The notes below the pieces were generated by a model. It saw nothing but the letters and a program-made list of their open reading frames with translations. It was not told the origin of the DNA and made no database searches. DNA of 16,393 nt from JBAWYM01 sp037143575 (lineage in GTDB: Bacteria > Patescibacteriota > Gracilibacteria > Peribacterales > Peribacteraceae): positions 1 to 16,393 of the forward strand of contig JBAWYM010000042.1 in NCBI GenBank assembly GCA_037143575.1, read 5' to 3'. How positions within the stretch are numbered: the stretch's first letter is position 1; each line of letters opens with the position of its first letter. Shown here piece by piece: positions 1-7,026 of the stretch. A program made the position numbers and the translations under genes.

Positions 1-2
1 TT

Positions 3-25
3 AGCCCCTTCTAGGGGCTTTTCCC
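3..25 (+). terminator. Rho-independent terminator of an upstream gene
   Basis: A 7-bp perfect stem AGCCCCT/AGGGGCT with a TCT loop is followed directly by TTTT. It would end transcription arriving from the left of the window; the gene it serves is not visible. Confidence 0.65.
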
Positions 26-28
26 ATG

Positions 29-47
29 CTACCGGCTCTGCCGGTAG
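29..47. repeat. Second perfect hairpin behind the terminator
   Basis: CTACCGGC and GCCGGTAG form an 8-bp perfect stem around a TCT loop, the same loop as the terminator 10 nt upstream. No T-tract follows, so it is not a classical terminator by itself. It could be a backup pause or mRNA 3'-end structure, or a short dispersed palindrome like others in this window. Confidence 0.5.
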
Positions 48-63
48 TACTGACTGCGTAAAG

Positions 64-153
64 ATGAAATTGATTGGAGCGAAGTTCCTGGAGGGACAGA
101 CGGTGAAGAAGGAGATTTATGTGGCGGGGAAGCTGGTGAGCTTCGTGGTGTAG
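64..153 (+). CDS. Possible 29-aa small ORF, unrecognised
   Basis: An ATG opens a 29-codon frame (starting MKLIGAKFLEG) that ends in TAG. The frame is open back to the left edge of the window, but the terminator at 3-25 argues against a partial longer gene. There is no convincing ribosome-binding site or -10 box next to the ATG. It may be a decayed gene tail or a chance ORF; it is listed only because nothing else occupies this stretch. Confidence 0.15.
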   Translation: MKLIGAKFLEGQTVKKEIYVAGKLVSFVV

Positions 154-162
154 GGCAGAGCC

Positions 163-483
163 TTACAGCCAACCATTCTTCTTCAGTTCCAGACATCGTG
201 GAAGCGCATTGCGAATTTGCTTTCGCAAATTGCCGTAGCGTTGGGTCGGGTCATCGCTATAAGGAAAATTTGCCCAATAGTAATCGACTTCCCGGGCTTG
301 ATCATGTCTTGCAATGAGGAGAGCCCGTTGGTAAAGGGGAAGACATTCTCGGCACACTAAGCCGATGACTGTGCGAACACCTTCTGCTTGATGTCCCTTC
401 ACTTCTGACATGCTTCCAACGCTCTTTACCGCGTGTTCCGGATTGATGCTACAAGGGAGTGGCTGGTACCTGAATTTATCCAT
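163..483 (-). CDS. Hypothetical protein, 106 aa, with a CxxC pair
   Basis: I do not recognise a family. The predicted protein is soluble. It has a lone Cys11 and a C-R-E-C pair near residues 44-47, which could bind a metal, followed by a charged aromatic C-terminal half. The ATG start is preceded on the minus strand by TATAGGAAAT. This can be read either as a weak Shine-Dalgarno AGGA 3 nt before the ATG or as a TATAGG -10 box only 4 nt from it. The gene stands alone on its strand, divergent from the methyltransferase gene and pointing toward the terminator region. A 7-bp hairpin (AATTTGC/GCAAATT, 214-231) lies inside the coding region. Its reality rests on length, plausible composition and start context. 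Confidence 0.5.
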   Translation of the reverse strand: MDKFRYQPLPCSINPEHAVKSVGSMSEVKGHQAEGVRTVIGLVCRECLPLYQRALLIARHDQAREVDYYWANFPYSDDPTQRYGNLRKQIRNALPRCLELKKNGWL

Positions 484-622
484 ATTTCCTATATTTGGGA
501 GCAGATGAGGGTATTCAGTGTACTCGAGGATGCATTTTCGTGAGAAGCATTTTCTCAGATTTCCTGATCCACATCTCTGCGTGATTTGGAGAGAAAAGTA
601 TCATCTGCGTTTCAATCTCGCG

Positions 623-628
623 TATGCT
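623..628 (+). promoter_or_regulatory. -10-like box TATGCT, 6 nt before a GTG
   Basis: TATGCT ends 6 nt before the in-frame GTG at 635, matching the -10-to-start spacing of other genes here. No good -35 is visible at 16-18 nt. It supports 635 as the methyltransferase start. Confidence 0.4.
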
Positions 629-634
629 GCCTCC

Positions 635-2191
635 GTGCCCCACCCCTTCGATCGCTACGCGGCATTCACAGATCTTGACGCTCTGAACAAATTCAGCGCG
701 TTACCGCTGCGCAAAGCCGTCCGCGTGAATACGCTCAAGTGTTCCGTGGAGACCTTCAAACTGTGGGCAGAGGAGCATGGTTGGAAGCTCTCACCAGTAC
801 CGTGGGATCCGGAAGGGTTCTATGTGGAACGTGAAAATCACGCGACTGCTCTTGGTCGTGATCTCCGGCATCTCCTCGGGCACTTCTACATGCAGGAAGC
901 GGCGAGCATGTTGCCGGTGGCGTTATTGGATCCGCAGCCGGGCGAAATCATTCTGGATATGTGTGCGGCGCCGGGGAGTAAGACGACTCAAATAGCTGCG
1001 AGAGTTTTTGCTGGGGTGCAAGAAAACGAGAAATCAAGAAGGACATCGGACTTAGGACTTAGGACTTCGGATTCCTCAAATGGAGGTCTGGTGATTGCGA
1101 ATGACATGCAAGAGAAGCGTCTTCGGATTCTCAATGATGCCGTGCAGCGGACCGGGGCGATGAATGCCGTGATCGTCCGCAAAGTCGGGCAGTGGTACGC
1201 CAAGCAGATGACCGAACGCTTCGACCGTGTGCTCTGCGATGCGCCGTGCACAGCACAGGGGACGGTGCGCAAAGATTCCACCGCTCTGATGTATAGCTCC
1301 GAGGATTCCTACGCGAAGGCAGCACGATTACAGCGTGAACTTTTAGAAGCGGCAATTCATGCTACGAAGGTCGGAGGGAGGATCGTGTATTCCACGTGCA
1401 CGCTCACACCGGAAGAAAATGAGGGAGTGGTTTTATCAATGTTGGAGAGATTTAAGGACAGCATTGAAGTGGTTCCGCCTAGTGAGATACAAGATACAAG
1501 ATACAAGATCCAAATTGACGTTTTTGATCAGGCATTCAAAGATTCCATAAAGGTTCAGGACTGGATGCAGTCAGAAGGCTACACGCTATCCGCTTCCTTC
1601 GGCCCGGCTCAGGACAGGCTCCGCTATCCGCTCCTCCGTCTCTGGCCGCAGACCTACGACACCGAGGGCTTCTTCTGCGCGGTGCTGCGGAAGGTGAAAT
1701 CGACGAAGACTGCAGAACGGATGGAGTGGATCCATCATGAGGCGCTGCCTCTTTCCAAGAGGAAGATAGAGGAGGTAAAGAAGGATTTCGTGGAACAATT
1801 CGGGACGGACTTTCTGCAAGCGGGTGATGCGCTGGTGGAGAAGGGGAATTTCGTCCTTCTCGTTTCCGATGCCGCTTCTACGTTCGAGATGCCCGTCAGT
1901 GAATATGCGATGGGTGTGCCGTTTGCCAAAATCCTCAATGACGGTCGCTACCGCGTGACCAATGATCTCGCATCGTTGCGCGGCATGATGGCGACGCGGC
2001 AGATCATGGATCTTTCGGACGATCAATTGAGCTACGTGCTGGAAGGGAAGGACATCGCGTGCAGCACTGCTCTCCGTGGAGATGCGATTCTGCGGTACAG
2101 GGACTTCGGCATCGGTTTGGGATTGGCGAAGGACGGGCTCCTTCTCAATCGGTTGCCGCGGTGGGTCGTGAAGGTGGGAGGGAAGGCGTAG
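635..2191 (+). CDS. NOL1/NOP2/Sun family RNA m5C methyltransferase
   Basis: SAM-dependent C5-cytosine methyltransferase acting on rRNA or tRNA (RsmB/RsmF/NSUN class); the substrate cannot be told from sequence. Counting from GTG 635 (518 aa), the SAM-binding motif DMCAAPGSKT is at 108-117. The two catalytic cysteines are in DAPC (Cys205) and STC (Cys255). A C-terminal RsmF-like extension of about 150 residues follows. The frame stays open upstream to GTG 518 and ATG 530, but those 35-39 residues look unlike a family N-terminus. The family core normally starts about ten residues before the FxxRY motif, and a TATGCT box sits just before 635. The protein carries three in-frame repeat insertions, at about 127-150, 284-293 and 321-331. 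They lie in loops and leave the motifs intact. There is no clear operon partner. Confidence 0.85.
   Translation: MPHPFDRYAAFTDLDALNKFSALPLRKAVRVNTLKCSVETFKLWAEEHGWKLSPVPWDPEGFYVERENHATALGRDLRHLLGHFYMQEAASMLPVALLDPQPGEIILDMCAAPGSKTTQIAARVFAGVQENEKSRRTSDLGLRTSDSSNGGLVIANDMQEKRLRILNDAVQRTGAMNAVIVRKVGQWYAKQMTERFDRVLCDAPCTAQGTVRKDSTALMYSSEDSYAKAARLQRELLEAAIHATKVGGRIVYSTCTLTPEENEGVVLSMLERFKDSIEVVPPSEIQDTRYKIQIDVFDQAFKDSIKVQDWMQSEGYTLSASFGPAQDRLRYPLLRLWPQTYDTEGFFCAVLRKVKSTKTAERMEWIHHEALPLSKRKIEEVKKDFVEQFGTDFLQAGDALVEKGNFVLLVSDAASTFEMPVSEYAMGVPFAKILNDGRYRVTNDLASLRGMMATRQIMDLSDDQLSYVLEGKDIACSTALRGDAILRYRDFGIGLGLAKDGLLLNRLPRWVVKVGGKA
1041..1075 (+). repeat. Five tandem heptamers GGACTTA-type, inside a gene
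   Basis: The units read GGACATC, GGACTTA, GGACTTA, GGACTTC, GGATTCC with no interruption. They are translated as part of the linker RRTSDLGLRTSDS between the SAM-binding motif and the next strand of the methyltransferase fold. Confidence 0.85.
1485..1512 (+). repeat. Four tandem heptamers AGATACA, inside a gene
   Basis: The units AGATACA, AGATACA, AGATACA, AGATCCA are translated as EIQDTRYKIQ in the methyltransferase, after the second catalytic cysteine. This is a second heptamer family of the same unit length in the same gene. Confidence 0.85.
1598..1618 (+). repeat. Dispersed repeat core, copy 1 (in methyltransferase gene)
   Basis: TTCGGCCCGGCTCAGGACAG resembles the cores at 10365-10385 and 11543-11563 and the inverted cores at 6438-6457 and 9160-9179. 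It is translated as FGPAQDR, just before the conserved RLWP..YDTEGFF block. Confidence 0.6.
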
Positions 2192-2318
2192 GGGGTAGGT
2201 CATCGGACTGAGCTCTGAATCGAAATTGTCTGGAACCTTGATTCAAAGGATTACTGGATTTTCTTGATGACGGTTCGTTGGGGTAATCACGAAAATTCAG
2301 AAATTCTTCAAATCACAG

Positions 2319-2346
2319 TTCAGACAGTGGCTTGGCCGTGTATACT
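2319..2346 (+). promoter_or_regulatory. dnaG promoter, leaderless layout
   Basis: TTCAGA (2319-2324, 4/6 to TTGACA) lies 16 bp from TATACT (2341-2346, 5/6). The dnaG ATG is 9 nt after the -10, so transcription would start at or within a base or two of the ATG. The preceding gap (2192-2318) shows no clear terminator. Confidence 0.6.
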
Positions 2347-2355
2347 CTGCCTCCC

Positions 2356-4086
2356 ATGGACGAAGTCTCCGAAATCAAAGCGCGCCTCCCGATCGAGCAG
2401 CTCGTGGGGCAGTACTGTCAGCTCAAGAAGAAGGGGCGTGTCTTCGTCTGTCTCTGTCCGTTTCACAATGATTCGCACCCCAGCCTTCAGGTCTCACCGG
2501 AGAAGGGGATTGCGTACTGCTTCGCGTGCCAGAAGGGTGGCGATATCTTTAGCTTTTATCAGGAGATCGAGCATGTGGATTTCCCGCAGGCGATCAAAGA
2601 TTTAGCGGAGAAAACAGGTGTTGTTCTTCCGCAGCGCTCTGAGAAAACGAGTGTTCCGAAAGACGAAAAGGAACGGCTGCGATCATGCCTGCAGGCCGCG
2701 AGTCAGTTCTTTCGTGATCAGTTGAAGACTTCACCAGTGGCTCAGGCCTACATTGCCAAGCGCAAGACTCCTGCAGAACAATTGCAAACGTTTGAGTTGG
2801 GATATGCGCCGGATTCCTTTTCCGTGACGTACGAACATTTATTGAAGGAAGGTTTCAGTCGCAGCGAAATCGTTGCAGCCGGTTTGGGTGTGCAGAAGGA
2901 TCTGCAGGACGGGCGCATCTACGACCGGTTCCGCAATCGTCTGATGTTCCCGATCTACGATCATCAGGGGAATCTAGTGGCCTTCGGTGGCCGTGCTCTG
3001 GGAGAAGAAGACGCCAAGTACGTGAATTCCTCGGAGGGTCCGCTGTACTCCAAATCCAACGTTCTGTATGGCTTGAACTGGGGTCGCGATGCCATCCGCG
3101 AGAAGGGGACGGCGATTCTCGTGGAGGGCTACTTCGATCTTCTTGCCTGTCATAGAGTTGGATGTGCTCATGTTGTCGCGGTGAGCGGGACGGCGCTCAC
3201 CGAGCAACATGTGAAGCTCCTCAAGCGTTACGCCGAGACAGCGGTATTGTGTCTCGATCAGGATCCGGCAGGTCGTGCCGCCGCCGAGCGTTCTTTCCAG
3301 CTTCTCGCCCATGAAGGTTTCCTGGTGCAGGCAGTCACGCTCCCGGCCAAAGATCCCGATGAGACTGCGAATGCTGATCCGGCTCTTCTGAAGCAGCTAC
3401 TTTCTGACGGCGGCATGCCGTACCTCGAAACCGTTCTCCACGAACTTGCACAAGGCGACGTTCAATCTATTCAGGGAAAGCGTTCTGCCATGCAGAGGAT
3501 GCTCCCGCTTCTCCAGTCGGTGGTTTCTTCCGTCGAGCAATCCCACTACATCGGCCTGACAGCTCAACTCCTTGGCACTACCGAATCTGCTCTGCGTGAA
3601 GATTTGCAGCGGGTCTCTATCGTTCCATCGACGCGCCAGGAGTCGCAAGTATCCTTCGCCGTGAGTGTGGATCATCTCTCGCCCATGGAAATCGTGCTCG
3701 GGCTCTTCCTCGTCTATCCGCAGCATCGCGCCCTTCTCCCGGAGCTCATTCCTCCCGATGAGGGATTCGCGCAGCACTTATTCCAATTTCTCAAGAGCAC
3801 GATTGCAGAGGAGGAAGTGGTCGCACTCTCCCAGGAAGATCAGGAGCGCGCAGGAATTCTCCAGCTCTTCTGTGAAGTCCATGGATTCGCCGATTGGTCC
3901 GAGAATATGGCGCTCAGAGAAATCCGCAAGAACTGTCAGCGGGCCAACCGTATCACCCTCAAGGTGAAGCAGCTCGAGATCACCGGAAGGCTGAAGGAAG
4001 CGCACATGCAGGGGAAATTCGCCGAGGAGGCGCAGCTGAGCAACCAGTATCAGCAGATTTTGAAATTGGCGAAGATGGCAGGCTAG
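2356..4086 (+). CDS. dnaG: DNA primase DnaG
   Basis: Synthesises RNA primers at the replication fork with the DnaB helicase. From ATG 2356 the protein is 576 aa, normal for the family. The N-terminal CHC2 zinc-binding domain shows C34-PF-H37 and C55-FA-C58. The primase core and Toprim follow, with EGYFD (257-261), SGTALT (about 277-282) and DQDPAG (301-306) as metal-binding motifs. The C-terminal part is poorly conserved and probably forms the helicase-interaction domain. The frame is open to TTG 2332, but that start would lie upstream of the TATACT box, so the shorter start is preferred. The gene precedes rpoD, as in the classic macromolecular-synthesis cluster, but rpoD has its own promoter and a heptamer inverted repeat separates them. 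Confidence 0.95.
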   Translation: MDEVSEIKARLPIEQLVGQYCQLKKKGRVFVCLCPFHNDSHPSLQVSPEKGIAYCFACQKGGDIFSFYQEIEHVDFPQAIKDLAEKTGVVLPQRSEKTSVPKDEKERLRSCLQAASQFFRDQLKTSPVAQAYIAKRKTPAEQLQTFELGYAPDSFSVTYEHLLKEGFSRSEIVAAGLGVQKDLQDGRIYDRFRNRLMFPIYDHQGNLVAFGGRALGEEDAKYVNSSEGPLYSKSNVLYGLNWGRDAIREKGTAILVEGYFDLLACHRVGCAHVVAVSGTALTEQHVKLLKRYAETAVLCLDQDPAGRAAAERSFQLLAHEGFLVQAVTLPAKDPDETANADPALLKQLLSDGGMPYLETVLHELAQGDVQSIQGKRSAMQRMLPLLQSVVSSVEQSHYIGLTAQLLGTTESALREDLQRVSIVPSTRQESQVSFAVSVDHLSPMEIVLGLFLVYPQHRALLPELIPPDEGFAQHLFQFLKSTIAEEEVVALSQEDQERAGILQLFCEVHGFADWSENMALREIRKNCQRANRITLKVKQLEITGRLKEAHMQGKFAEEAQLSNQYQQILKLAKMAG

Positions 4087-4175
4087 TGCGTAGTGGGTAG
4101 TTTGTAGTGAGTAGTATATTTTGGCGAGTTTCGTTGTTGAACTACCCACTACCCACTACCAACTACTCACTCCAC
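4083..4175. repeat. Inverted pair of heptamer arrays between dnaG and rpoD
   Basis: CTAGTGC, GTAGTGG, GTAGTTT, GTAGTGA, GTAGTAT (4083-4117) are followed after 23 nt by ACTACCC, ACTACCC, ACTACCA, ACTACTC, ACTCCAC (4141-4175). The second array is essentially the reverse complement of the first. TAGTGGGTAGTT (4091-4102) pairs perfectly with AACTACCCACTA (4140-4151). The first unit contains the dnaG stop codon. The hairpin could block read-through from dnaG into rpoD, though no T-tract follows. Confidence 0.85.
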
Positions 4176-4182
4176 TTTTCCC

Positions 4183-4210
4183 TTGGCGTTCTCCCCAAAT
4201 TCCCTATACT
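4183..4210 (+). promoter_or_regulatory. rpoD promoter, leaderless layout
   Basis: TTGGCG (4183-4188, 4/6) lies 16 bp from TATACT (4205-4210, 5/6), which ends 9 nt before the ATG at 4220. There is no Shine-Dalgarno sequence. Transcription would begin at or next to the start codon. Confidence 0.65.
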
Positions 4211-4219
4211 GGCTCGGCC

Positions 4220-5686
4220 ATGGCCTCCCACCCGCGTAAATTTATCTCTCAGCCGACTGACGAGGATCTTCTCAAGTTCCCTCCTTCGGTGAAGCACCTC
4301 CTCAAGAAAGGGCGCGAACAGCGCTATGTGACGCATCAGGAAATCATGTCTGTGGTGCCGAATGCCGAGGATAACGTCGATTTGCTCGATGAGATTTATA
4401 CGCTCCTTACCGATCTCGGCATTCAGGTGATCGACGTGAAGGATGTGCTGATCTGGGATAAGAAAGGCCAGACCAAGGCGGAGCTGCCGGTTCCCGAACC
4501 CACCGAAGACCTTACGGAAATCGCTTCGTCCGATCTGGAGGAAGATGAGGAAGTGGAGATCGACGGGGAGGAGAAAGTGGAGAAGCTGGAGGAAGAGGGT
4601 GATGCGATGCAGGTGGTGGCGACGGCCGGTATCGAGATCGATGATCGCGATATTTCCGATGAAGAGAAGAAGAAGCGGCGCCGTGAACGTGAAGTGGATC
4701 TTCTGGAAATTTCCAATGACTCCGTCCGCATGTACCTTTCGGAGATCGGTCGTGTTCCTTTGATCGACGGTCGCAAGGAAATCGAGCTCGCGCGTCGCAT
4801 TCGCAAGGGCGATGCCTCAGCCAAGCAGCAGCTTGCGGAAGCCAACCTTCGCCTCGTCGTCAGTATCGCCAAGAAGTACATCGGGCGTGGTCTCTCGTTC
4901 CTCGATCTCATCCAGGAAGGCAACATCGGCCTTTTCCGCGCTGTCGAAAAATTCGATCCGGATCGCGGGTTCAAGTTCAGTACGTACGCCACCTGGTGGA
5001 TCCGTCAGGCCATCACCCGCGCTATCGCCGACCAGGCCCGCACCATTCGCATTCCGGTGCACATGGTCGAGACGATTAATAAGCTGACCCACACACAGCG
5101 CCGCCTCGTCCAGGAGCTCGGCCGTGAACCGACGGTGGAGGAATTGTCGGTGGAAATGGAGATGGACATCAAGAAGGTCCGTCACATCCAGAAGATCAGC
5201 CAGGACATCATTTCATTGGAATCTCCGGTCGGGTCCGAGGAGGATTCTAAGCTTGGCGATTTCATCGAGGATGAAGATGCCGTGAATCCCTTCGATGCCA
5301 CCAACAGGCAGCTCAGGAAAGAGAACGTCCACGCCATGCTGGAGTTCCTCACGCCCCGCGAGCGCAAGATCATCGAGATGCGCTTTGGGCTCAAGGACGG
5401 CATCGGCCACACACTGGAGGAAGTGGGGAAGGAATTTGGCGTCACCCGCGAACGCATTCGCCAGATCGAGGCCAAGGTCCTCCAGAAGATGCGCGACCAC
5501 CCCCGCTCATTGTCGATTCGCGAACACGGCGGAACCCAGAAACGTGTGGGCTTCTCGCCGGTGCAGACTTTCCTCCAGGGCAAGCTCTGTCCGCAGTGCC
5601 GCAAGGGAACGCTTGTTGACGTTACACGAAGCGGTCAGGCACTCAAGAAGTGCGATCGGTGCGCGTATGAAGTGAAGGTGTGGTGA
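4220..5686 (+). CDS. rpoD: Primary sigma factor RpoD with C-terminal zinc ribbon
   Basis: Housekeeping sigma-70 factor, 488 aa from ATG 4220. Region 1.1 spans about 12-75, followed by an acidic linker (about 95-150). Region 1.2 spans about 165-200. Region 2, with the -10-reading WWIRQAITRAIADQ segment, spans about 205-275. Region 3 spans about 285-345, and region 4 with helix-turn-helix LEEVGKEFGVTRERIRQIEAK spans about 375-425. About 60 residues follow after region 4, where most RpoD proteins end. They contain CPQC (457-460) and CDRC (478-481), a zinc-ribbon arrangement. The frame is continuous, so this is not a frameshift artefact visible here. A start at 4121 would translate the heptamer repeat and override the promoter, so it was rejected. 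It most likely reads the TATACT-type promoters listed here. Confidence 0.95.
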   Translation: MASHPRKFISQPTDEDLLKFPPSVKHLLKKGREQRYVTHQEIMSVVPNAEDNVDLLDEIYTLLTDLGIQVIDVKDVLIWDKKGQTKAELPVPEPTEDLTEIASSDLEEDEEVEIDGEEKVEKLEEEGDAMQVVATAGIEIDDRDISDEEKKKRRREREVDLLEISNDSVRMYLSEIGRVPLIDGRKEIELARRIRKGDASAKQQLAEANLRLVVSIAKKYIGRGLSFLDLIQEGNIGLFRAVEKFDPDRGFKFSTYATWWIRQAITRAIADQARTIRIPVHMVETINKLTHTQRRLVQELGREPTVEELSVEMEMDIKKVRHIQKISQDIISLESPVGSEEDSKLGDFIEDEDAVNPFDATNRQLRKENVHAMLEFLTPRERKIIEMRFGLKDGIGHTLEEVGKEFGVTRERIRQIEAKVLQKMRDHPRSLSIREHGGTQKRVGFSPVQTFLQGKLCPQCRKGTLVDVTRSGQALKKCDRCAYEVKVW

Positions 5687-5713
5687 GGGACGAGGTTTGA
5701 GAGGTTTGGAAGA

Positions 5714-5741
5714 CCCCACTTCGCCTGCGGGCTACGCGGGG
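5714..5741 (+). repeat. CCCCACTTCGC...GCTACG..GGGG repeat, copy 1
   Basis: An imperfect palindrome with CCCC/GGGG ends lies between rpoD and the lysE-like gene. A second, 3-nt shorter copy in the same orientation lies at 6547-6571, so the pair brackets the exporter gene. It has no T-tract and is not a typical terminator. Confidence 0.6.
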
Positions 5742-5776
5742 CAAGAGTTATAAAGGCCTGAAAGGTTTTGTTGATC

Positions 5777-5782
5777 TATACT
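5777..5782 (+). promoter_or_regulatory. -10 box TATACT of the exporter gene
   Basis: TATACT ends 6 nt before ATG 5789. The -35 region is weak and no ribosome-binding site is present. The layout again predicts a leaderless transcript. Confidence 0.5.
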
Positions 5783-5788
5783 GTGTGC

Positions 5789-6415
5789 ATGTCCTACCTC
5801 TCCGGTTTCCTTACCGTCGCTGCCATCAACTTCCTCGCACTGGTCAGTCCGGGGCCGGATTTCGCGATGGTTAGCCGCAATAGTCTGATCTACTCCCGCA
5901 GGACGGGCATATATTCAGCTTTGGGTCTTGCTCTGGGAATCCTCATTCACGTCACCTACTCGATCGTCGGACTTGGTTTGATTATCTCCCGTTCTATTCT
6001 TCTCTTCTCGATCATCAAGTTCATCGGAGCGTTTTACCTCATCTATATCGGCTGGAAGTCGCTCAAGGCGAAGCCGCGGAAGCAGGGAGACTTGGATACC
6101 TTGAAGCTTCGTGAGCTCTCTCCGTTGGCCGCGATACGGATGGGATTCCTGACGAATGCGCTCAATCCGAAGGTCACCCTGTTCTTCCTCGGCCTCTTCA
6201 CCCAGGTCATCGATCCGGGCACGCCGCTCTTCATCCAGATTCTCTACGGGCTCGAAATGTCTCTCGCGACATTTTTCTGGTTCTCCTTCGTCGCTTCGGT
6301 ACTTTCCCATAGTGCCATCCGCTCCCGTTTCGCCCGCGTGCAGCACTGGGTGGAGCGCAGCTTCGGGGTGGTGCTGATCGCGCTGGGGTTGAAGGTGGCG
6401 ATGACCCGGCGGTGA
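5789..6415 (+). CDS. LysE/RhtB family amino-acid exporter
   Basis: Inner-membrane exporter of amino acids or related metabolites. The protein has 208 aa, the usual family size, with about six hydrophobic segments. The diagnostic SPGPDF motif sits at 20-25 in the first segment, and GFLTNALNPK is the conserved mid-protein block. The substrate cannot be assigned. The ATG at 5789 is chosen because the family starts just before this hydrophobic segment and because the TATACT box would be inside the longer frame from 5768. The gene appears monocistronic, flanked on both sides by copies of the same palindromic repeat. Confidence 0.9.
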   Translation: MSYLSGFLTVAAINFLALVSPGPDFAMVSRNSLIYSRRTGIYSALGLALGILIHVTYSIVGLGLIISRSILLFSIIKFIGAFYLIYIGWKSLKAKPRKQGDLDTLKLRELSPLAAIRMGFLTNALNPKVTLFFLGLFTQVIDPGTPLFIQILYGLEMSLATFFWFSFVASVLSHSAIRSRFARVQHWVERSFGVVLIALGLKVAMTRR

Positions 6416-6437
6416 ATCACCTTCATTAGAGCAGGGA

Positions 6438-6457
6438 CATGTCCTGAGCTGGTCGAA
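6438..6457 (-). repeat. Dispersed repeat core, intergenic inverted copy
   Basis: Read on the minus strand this is TTCGACCAGCTCAGGACATG. It is close to the helicase-gene core at 10365-10385 apart from a one-base gap and a few changes. It overlaps the left arm of the long inverted repeat at 6446-6547. Confidence 0.55.
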
Positions 6458-6547
6458 TGGATACTTCCCTGCGGGTCTGGTGAAGGAGCCAATGGGTTGA
6501 ATGGGTTCCTTGCGCTACCCGCGGGCAGGTATCCATTCGACTGGCTC
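6446..6547. repeat. Long imperfect inverted repeat after the exporter gene
   Basis: GAGCTGGTCGAATGGATAC at the left pairs with GTATCCATTCGACTGGCTC at the right with two mismatches, and the pairing continues inward for another 12 positions with three mismatches. The loop contains AATGGGTTG/AATGGGTTC direct repeats. It may end the exporter transcript or be a mobile palindromic element. It fills most of the 200-nt gap 6416-6615. Confidence 0.7.
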
Positions 6548-6571
6548 CCCACTTCGCATTGCTACGAGGGG
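6547..6571 (+). repeat. CCCCACTTCGC...GCTACG..GGGG repeat, copy 2
   Basis: Same end sequences and orientation as the copy at 5714-5741, with a 3-nt shorter centre. It abuts the right end of the 6446-6547 inverted repeat. Confidence 0.6.
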
Positions 6572-6615
6572 CTGGCAGGACAGGTGCCCGCTCTCCATTG
6601 TTGGTAAATAGGCAC

Positions 6616-6972
6616 TTACTTCGTCGTCTTCGACCCCGTCAGCGCTGGAAACGTCGTCGCCGGCGGAGTGCAGGTGATGCCGTGGTCTTCGCCGTAATCA
6701 TTGCAGCCGGGGAGTTCTTCGCACTGGGTGGCTTTGCCGTTGGCATAGTGGATGTAGCGGAGCTTCTGGTCCTCACATTGGACTTTGCAGGTCCAAGGCT
6801 CATTTACCGTTCCGGTATAGTCGGTATCGACATTGATGGGTTCTCCTCGGCAGGGAATGGTGGGAAGCGGTGGGAGGAGCTTCACCTCGGCAGGAACACC
6901 CACCTGCACCAGGACGATCAGGAGGATGATGACGAGGAAGCCGCCGAAGACATATTCGTTTCTGAAGTGCAT
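6616..6972 (-). CDS. Small membrane-anchored Cys-rich extracytoplasmic protein
   Basis: No family recognised. The 118-aa protein has a short N-terminus and a strong hydrophobic segment at about 9-24 (signal anchor or uncleaved signal peptide). A polar domain follows with six cysteines (41, 62, 66, 84, 90, 101), an even number suggesting three disulfides outside the membrane. The C-terminus is Thr/Pro-rich. TGTACT lies 8 nt before the ATG on the minus strand, consistent with the leaderless pattern, and there is no Shine-Dalgarno sequence. Minus-strand frames win over the overlapping plus ORF because the anchor plus spaced cysteines make a coherent protein. It lies 54 nt downstream of the putative HTH gene on the same strand and could be partly cotranscribed with it. 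Confidence 0.65.
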   Translation of the reverse strand: MHFRNEYVFGGFLVIILLIVLVQVGVPAEVKLLPPLPTIPCRGEPINVDTDYTGTVNEPWTCKVQCEDQKLRYIHYANGKATQCEELPGCNDYGEDHGITCTPPATTFPALTGSKTTK

Positions 6973-6980
6973 GGGGGGAG

Positions 6981-6986
6981 AGTACA
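6981..6986 (-). promoter_or_regulatory. -10-like TGTACT before the Cys-rich protein
   Basis: Minus-strand TGTACT (4/6 to TATAAT) ends 8 nt before the ATG. The -35 is weak. Confidence 0.35.
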
Positions 6987-7026
6987 GAGATTTGAGTGTC
7001 CGGGAAAGAGTCTGGATAGGAGTACA

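Noticed and set aside
518..634. N-terminal extension of the methyltransferase from GTG 518 or ATG 530
   Set aside because: The residues do not resemble the family, contain an imperfect internal duplication (REKHFLRF/REKYHLRF) and would override the TATGCT box before 635. A longer start is not excluded.
4083..4175. CRISPR-like array
   Set aside because: The units are 7 nt without spacers and the second half is inverted; there are no cas genes.
4121..4219. Longer rpoD start
   Set aside because: It would translate the heptamer inverted repeat and lie upstream of the rpoD -10 box.
4423..4992. 189-codon minus-strand open frame over rpoD
   Set aside because: It is a Ser/Arg-rich mirror of the acidic linker and region 2 of RpoD, a shadow of codon bias.
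5714..5741. Rho-independent terminator of rpoD
   Set aside because: The stem is imperfect, no T-tract follows, and the same sequence recurs at 6547-6571 as a repeat.
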